Below are positions 13,670 to 16,015 of a stretch of 16,015 nt of DNA, piece after piece. The stretch comes from Rubrobacter sp. (GTDB lineage: Bacteria > Actinomycetota > Rubrobacteria > Rubrobacterales > Rubrobacteraceae), in the NCBI GenBank assembly GCA_013695335.1, contig JACDAR010000119.1, positions 1 through 16,015 on the forward strand, in the 5' to 3' direction. The notes below the pieces were generated by a model. That model had not been told where the DNA came from. It saw only the letters and a list, made by a program, of their open reading frames with translations, and did no database searches. Every line of letters begins with the position of its first letter. The stretch's first letter is position 1. A program made the position numbers and the translations under genes.

Positions 13670-15094
13670 ATGCTTACACGCCTAGAAGTGGACGGGTTCA
13701 AGAATCTCCTCAAATTTTCTGTAGATTTTGGCCCATTTACCTGTATCGCTGGCCGCAATGGAGTTGGGAAGTCGAATATTTTCGACGTAATCAAGTTCTT
13801 GTCGCTTATTTCTGACAACACGCTAATGGAAGCAGCTCTTTCTGTCCGAGATACTGAACCGGAAACAGCCGACTTACGCGAACTGTTTTGGACTGACGGC
13901 AAGGAGCATTCAAGCAGCTTTCGCATTGCAGCGGAAATGATTGTTGATAGAGAGAACAGCGATGATTTTGGTAGGCAGGCAGAAGCCAGTTCTACTTTTC
14001 TACGATATGAGGTACGAATAGGTTATGAAGAGTCAACATATCGAGGCACGCTAGGCCGCCTAGTCCTCGAATCAGAGGACTTAAATTACATAACTGAGGG
14101 GCAAGCTAGCCGCAAATTAACCTTTCCGCACAGCGCGAAGAACTTTCGTAGACATATTGTCGATAACAGAAGACGTACTAAGACCGGTTATATCTCGACA
14201 GAGACATCCACTCAGCAAGGAGCGGAGATCCTCATCCATCAAGAGGGTCACCAAGGAAGACCACAGAGAGCTCCAGCAAGAAGCGCTCCTCGCACTATAG
14301 TGGCGACCGCTAATACATCAGCTACGCCAACAATCCTTGCAGCTCGACGTGAAATGCAAAAATGGCGTCTACTCGCTCTTGAGCCATCATCAATGCGCAA
14401 AACAGATCGGTTTCAATCTCCGTCACAGGTAACCTCTAGTGGGGAACATTTGCCGTCAACGCTTCTTCGGTTAACAACGGATGAGATGGATCGGAACGGC
14501 AGTTCTGAACAAGTGAGCGCACGGGTCGCGAATAGGTTATCTGAGCTAGTTGGTGTGCCTCAAATAGCGGTTGACATTGACGAAGTACGGCAACTGTTGT
14601 CACTCCAGATTAGAGAAAAATCTGGAGTGACATTGCCTGCTCGTTCTCTATCAGACGGCACCTTGCGCTTCTTAACTTTGTGCGTGCTGGCAGAAGATCC
14701 TGAGACCCGTGGCGTGCTCTGTATGGAAGAACCAGAAAACGGCATACACCCAGCCAAGCTTGAAGCTATGGTGGAATTGCTTCGCGACTTAGCGGTCGAT
14801 CCTCATGAAGCACCTGGCTCTACTAACCCCTTTCGACAGGTCATAGTTGCTACACATTCTCCGTACTTTGTTCAACTTCAGGAGCCAGATGATTTGCTGT
14901 TAGCCACCGAAGTCGAAATCAAAGGACTAACTGGTGAACCAGTAACAACTTTGCGGTGCAAACCTCTTAGTAATTCATGGCGTGCCCAGGGACAAGGGAT
15001 TGGACAACTTGCAATAATCGATTATCTGGTTCAGCCTCCAAGTGCTCGTTTTCAGCTTAGCTTCGGTGAAGATTTGATGAAACCTCGCTGGTAA
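13670..15094 (+). CDS. ABC/AAA15-type ATPase of a putative two-gene defence system
   Basis: A 474-residue SMC/OLD-like ATPase (AAA_21/AAA15 type). It opens LTRLEVDGFKNLLKFSVDFG, typical of RecF/OLD-like ATPases. Walker A is GRNGVGKSN at 28-36, the ABC signature-like SLSDGTLRFL at 327-336, Walker B plus catalytic Glu VLCMEEPENGIHP at 349-361, and the His switch ATHSPYF at 394-400. The middle (about 165-255) is poorly structured, rich in Ser, Thr, Arg and Gln. There is no fused nuclease; instead a TOPRIM-like gene follows 11 bases later. Codons are clearly more AT-rich than in flanking genes, suggesting horizontal acquisition. Such ATPases paired with a TOPRIM protein sense or trigger in phage defence (PARIS AriA, AbiL/RloA). 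Function here is inferred from architecture. A 14-bp hairpin lies in the coding sequence. Confidence 0.88.
   Translation: MLTRLEVDGFKNLLKFSVDFGPFTCIAGRNGVGKSNIFDVIKFLSLISDNTLMEAALSVRDTEPETADLRELFWTDGKEHSSSFRIAAEMIVDRENSDDFGRQAEASSTFLRYEVRIGYEESTYRGTLGRLVLESEDLNYITEGQASRKLTFPHSAKNFRRHIVDNRRRTKTGYISTETSTQQGAEILIHQEGHQGRPQRAPARSAPRTIVATANTSATPTILAARREMQKWRLLALEPSSMRKTDRFQSPSQVTSSGEHLPSTLLRLTTDEMDRNGSSEQVSARVANRLSELVGVPQIAVDIDEVRQLLSLQIREKSGVTLPARSLSDGTLRFLTLCVLAEDPETRGVLCMEEPENGIHPAKLEAMVELLRDLAVDPHEAPGSTNPFRQVIVATHSPYFVQLQEPDDLLLATEVEIKGLTGEPVTTLRCKPLSNSWRAQGQGIGQLAIIDYLVQPPSARFQLSFGEDLMKPRW
14598..14632 (+). repeat. perfect 14-bp hairpin inside the ATPase gene
   Basis: Arms TGTCACTCCAGATT (14598-14611) and AATCTGGAGTGACA (14619-14632) are perfectly complementary around the 7-base loop AGAGAAA. 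It encodes the stretch SLQIREKSGVTL just before the ABC signature and keeps the frame open. There is no following T-run, so it is not an obvious terminator. It may act as an RNA structure or be a small palindromic insertion. Confidence 0.85.
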
Positions 15095-15105
15095 GGCGCA
15101 GCATT

Positions 15106-15771
15106 GTGGACACCAACCAAGGGGTATTTGTCCGATTCTTGTTCATCGGTGAAGGTCCATTCGATGATTATCTCGCAGCACACTTGAGACGATGTTGCAT
15201 TCTCGCTGGAGCGGATGAAGCTGAAGCCGTATCCATACCGATTTCAAAACTTGGTACTCGCGCAGGTAGAACTGCCGTTGAGAAAGTCGAATTTGCACTT
15301 GGGCTTGAACCAAATGTGAATTTGCTCTTCATCCATAGAGATGCTGACTCTATTGATCCCGAACCACGCTATGAGGAAATTCGTAAAGCAATCCAAACGG
15401 TGGACGATACCCCTGCGCACGTGGCTATCGTACCTGTGCAAGAGACTGAAGCTTGGTTACTTCTCGACGAGCAAGAGATTCGTAGAGTTGCTGAAAATCC
15501 TAAGGGCACTATTGCTCTCGATATTCCTTCAGCAAGCCAAGTGGAGAAGATTTCAAGTCCGAAAGAACATCTCAGGGCAATTATTCTCGAAGCTAGTGAA
15601 CAAACGGGTAGACATTATCGTAAGACCAAGCAAAAGATCAATCAGAAGTGTCGATCAATATTGGACGGACTCGATCCCGAAGGTCCAGTATGCGAGGTTC
15701 CCTCATGGAAGAGAATGTTTTCGGATCTTCAGAATGCAATTAAGAAAGTGCCTACCATACCTTCTTCGTAG
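15106..15771 (+). CDS. DUF4276/RloB-like TOPRIM protein, partner of the ATPase
   Basis: A 221-residue protein with TOPRIM-like features: a hydrophobic strand ending in the acidic FIGEGPFDD (Glu16), a second strand LLFIHRDADS with a D-x-D pair (Asp79, Asp81), then VPVQETEAWLLLDE at 110-122, the ETEAW motif typical of DUF4276/RloB relatives. The C-terminal third is Lys-rich (HYRKTKQKINQKC) and could bind nucleic acid. The start is GTG at 15106 with AAGG about 9 bases before it, 11 bases after the ATPase stop, so the two are co-transcribed. In PARIS the TOPRIM partner (AriB) is a nuclease released by the ATPase; an equivalent effector role is the simplest hypothesis here. Base composition matches the ATPase, not the flanks. 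Family assignment is by motif reading. Confidence 0.82.
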   Translation: MDTNQGVFVRFLFIGEGPFDDYLAAHLRRCCILAGADEAEAVSIPISKLGTRAGRTAVEKVEFALGLEPNVNLLFIHRDADSIDPEPRYEEIRKAIQTVDDTPAHVAIVPVQETEAWLLLDEQEIRRVAENPKGTIALDIPSASQVEKISSPKEHLRAIILEASEQTGRHYRKTKQKINQKCRSILDGLDPEGPVCEVPSWKRMFSDLQNAIKKVPTIPSS

Positions 15772-15934
15772 ATTAGTCCTATACGCTCCCGTCTGAAATC
15801 CGCCGATACTTTAAGTTTATAGTTCAGGCGCTATTCTACAAAATGATCATACCCGTTCTCAGTCATCAGTTCTCGACTCTCGTACCATATATGAAATCGC
15901 CACCTGCTGTGAAATTCACAGGGTAGGAGACTTA
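15772..15934. other. 163-base AT-rich intergenic region
   Basis: I see no gene, no strong terminator hairpin after the TOPRIM stop, and no tRNA or clear attachment-site repeat. The downstream end carries a perfect palindrome (15907-15921) and the ribosome binding site of the next gene. AT-richness continues until about 15900 and then gives way to GC-rich coding sequence. Confidence 0.6.
15907..15921. promoter_or_regulatory. 15-bp palindrome, candidate operator
   Basis: CTGTGAA-A-TTCACAG is perfectly symmetric about 15914 and ends 3 bases before the AGGAG of the next gene. The spacing inside TGTGA-N3-TCACA is too short for a CRP site, so a different dimeric regulator is more likely, if it is functional. 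Confidence 0.4.
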
Positions 15935-16015
15935 ATGCCAGAGCAACGATCAGAGTCACTCAAGCGCGCCGATGAGTCGCCGGACGAGGAATTTTACCGC
16001 TCGCCCCGGTTCGTT
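15935..16015 (+). CDS. probable SAM-dependent methyltransferase (N-terminal fragment)
   Basis: Only the first 27 codons are inside the window, and the frame is open at the right edge. The ATG at 15935 has AGGAG at 15924-15928 as Shine-Dalgarno. The fragment contains a short acidic leader and then DEEFYRSPRFV, which resembles the opening of a family of class I methyltransferases that begin D-x-EFY-x-x-PRFV followed by T-H-I-D-D. No SAM-binding motif is reached, so the product name is a recognition from the N-terminal pattern only. Codon use is GC-rich again, marking the right border of the AT-rich insert near 15900. Confidence 0.5.
   Translation, partial: MPEQRSESLKRADESPDEEFYRSPRFV

Noticed and set aside
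15907..15921. CRP-type binding site
   Set aside because: The half-sites TGTGA and TCACA are separated by 3 bases; CRP needs 6.
13587..15934. Integrated mobile element with attachment repeats, integrase or tRNA
   Set aside because: Base composition shifts at both borders, but I found no matching flanking direct repeats, no integrase or transposase and no tRNA; only short GTAGAAT-type matches that chance explains.
1..16015. CRISPR array, rRNA or tRNA genes
   Set aside because: No regularly spaced direct repeats and no recognisable RNA-gene sequence were seen by eye; intergenic space is too small for most of the window.

Overview
The window looks like a chromosomal segment of a high-GC Gram-positive actinobacterium, possibly Rubrobacter-like. 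The grounds are GC-rich codons, frequent GTG and TTG starts, and tightly overlapping catabolic genes. The assignment is an impression from codon use and gene content, not a demonstrated placement.

From the left edge to about 9.5 kb, one long minus-strand cluster encodes the protocatechuate branch of the beta-ketoadipate pathway. In transcription order it holds an aromatic-acid/H+ symporter (PcaK-like), 4-hydroxybenzoate 3-monooxygenase (pobA), 3-oxoadipate CoA-transferase subunit A, a small cupin protein, CoA-transferase subunit B, beta-ketoadipyl-CoA thiolase (pcaF, frameshifted), both protocatechuate 3,4-dioxygenase subunits (pcaH, pcaG), 3-carboxy-cis,cis-muconate cycloisomerase (pcaB), and 3-oxoadipate enol-lactonase (pcaD), which runs off the left edge. 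From pcaJ to pcaD every junction is a 4- or 8-base overlap, so these genes are probably translationally coupled. Together they take up 4-hydroxybenzoate, hydroxylate it to protocatechuate, open the ring and deliver succinyl-CoA and acetyl-CoA. The one missing step, 4-carboxymuconolactone decarboxylase (pcaC), may lie beyond the left edge.

From 9.5 to 13.1 kb there is a divergent AT-rich promoter region and an unrecognised plus-strand gene that overlaps the 3' end of the next gene tail to tail. These are followed by a minus-strand shikimate/quinate dehydrogenase (aroE-type) and a sugar-phosphate-isomerase-like TIM-barrel gene with two frameshifts, possibly a 3-dehydroshikimate dehydratase. A divergent CatM/BenM-like LysR regulator lacks the first part of its DNA-binding domain. 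This block plausibly feeds quinate or shikimate into protocatechuate.

From 13.1 kb to the right edge there is a minus-strand NUDIX hydrolase, then a visibly AT-richer plus-strand two-gene unit: an ABC/AAA15-type ATPase followed by a DUF4276/RloB-like TOPRIM protein. This pair resembles known anti-phage ATPase + TOPRIM systems (PARIS, AbiL/RloAB, OLD-type) without being clearly one of them, and is the best candidate for an undescribed system here. A 14-bp perfect hairpin lies inside the ATPase gene. The window ends in the first 27 codons of a probable methyltransferase, preceded by a perfect 15-bp palindrome.

Three apparent one-base losses in G/C runs (one in pcaF, two in the TIM-barrel gene) need read-level checking before these genes are called pseudogenes.
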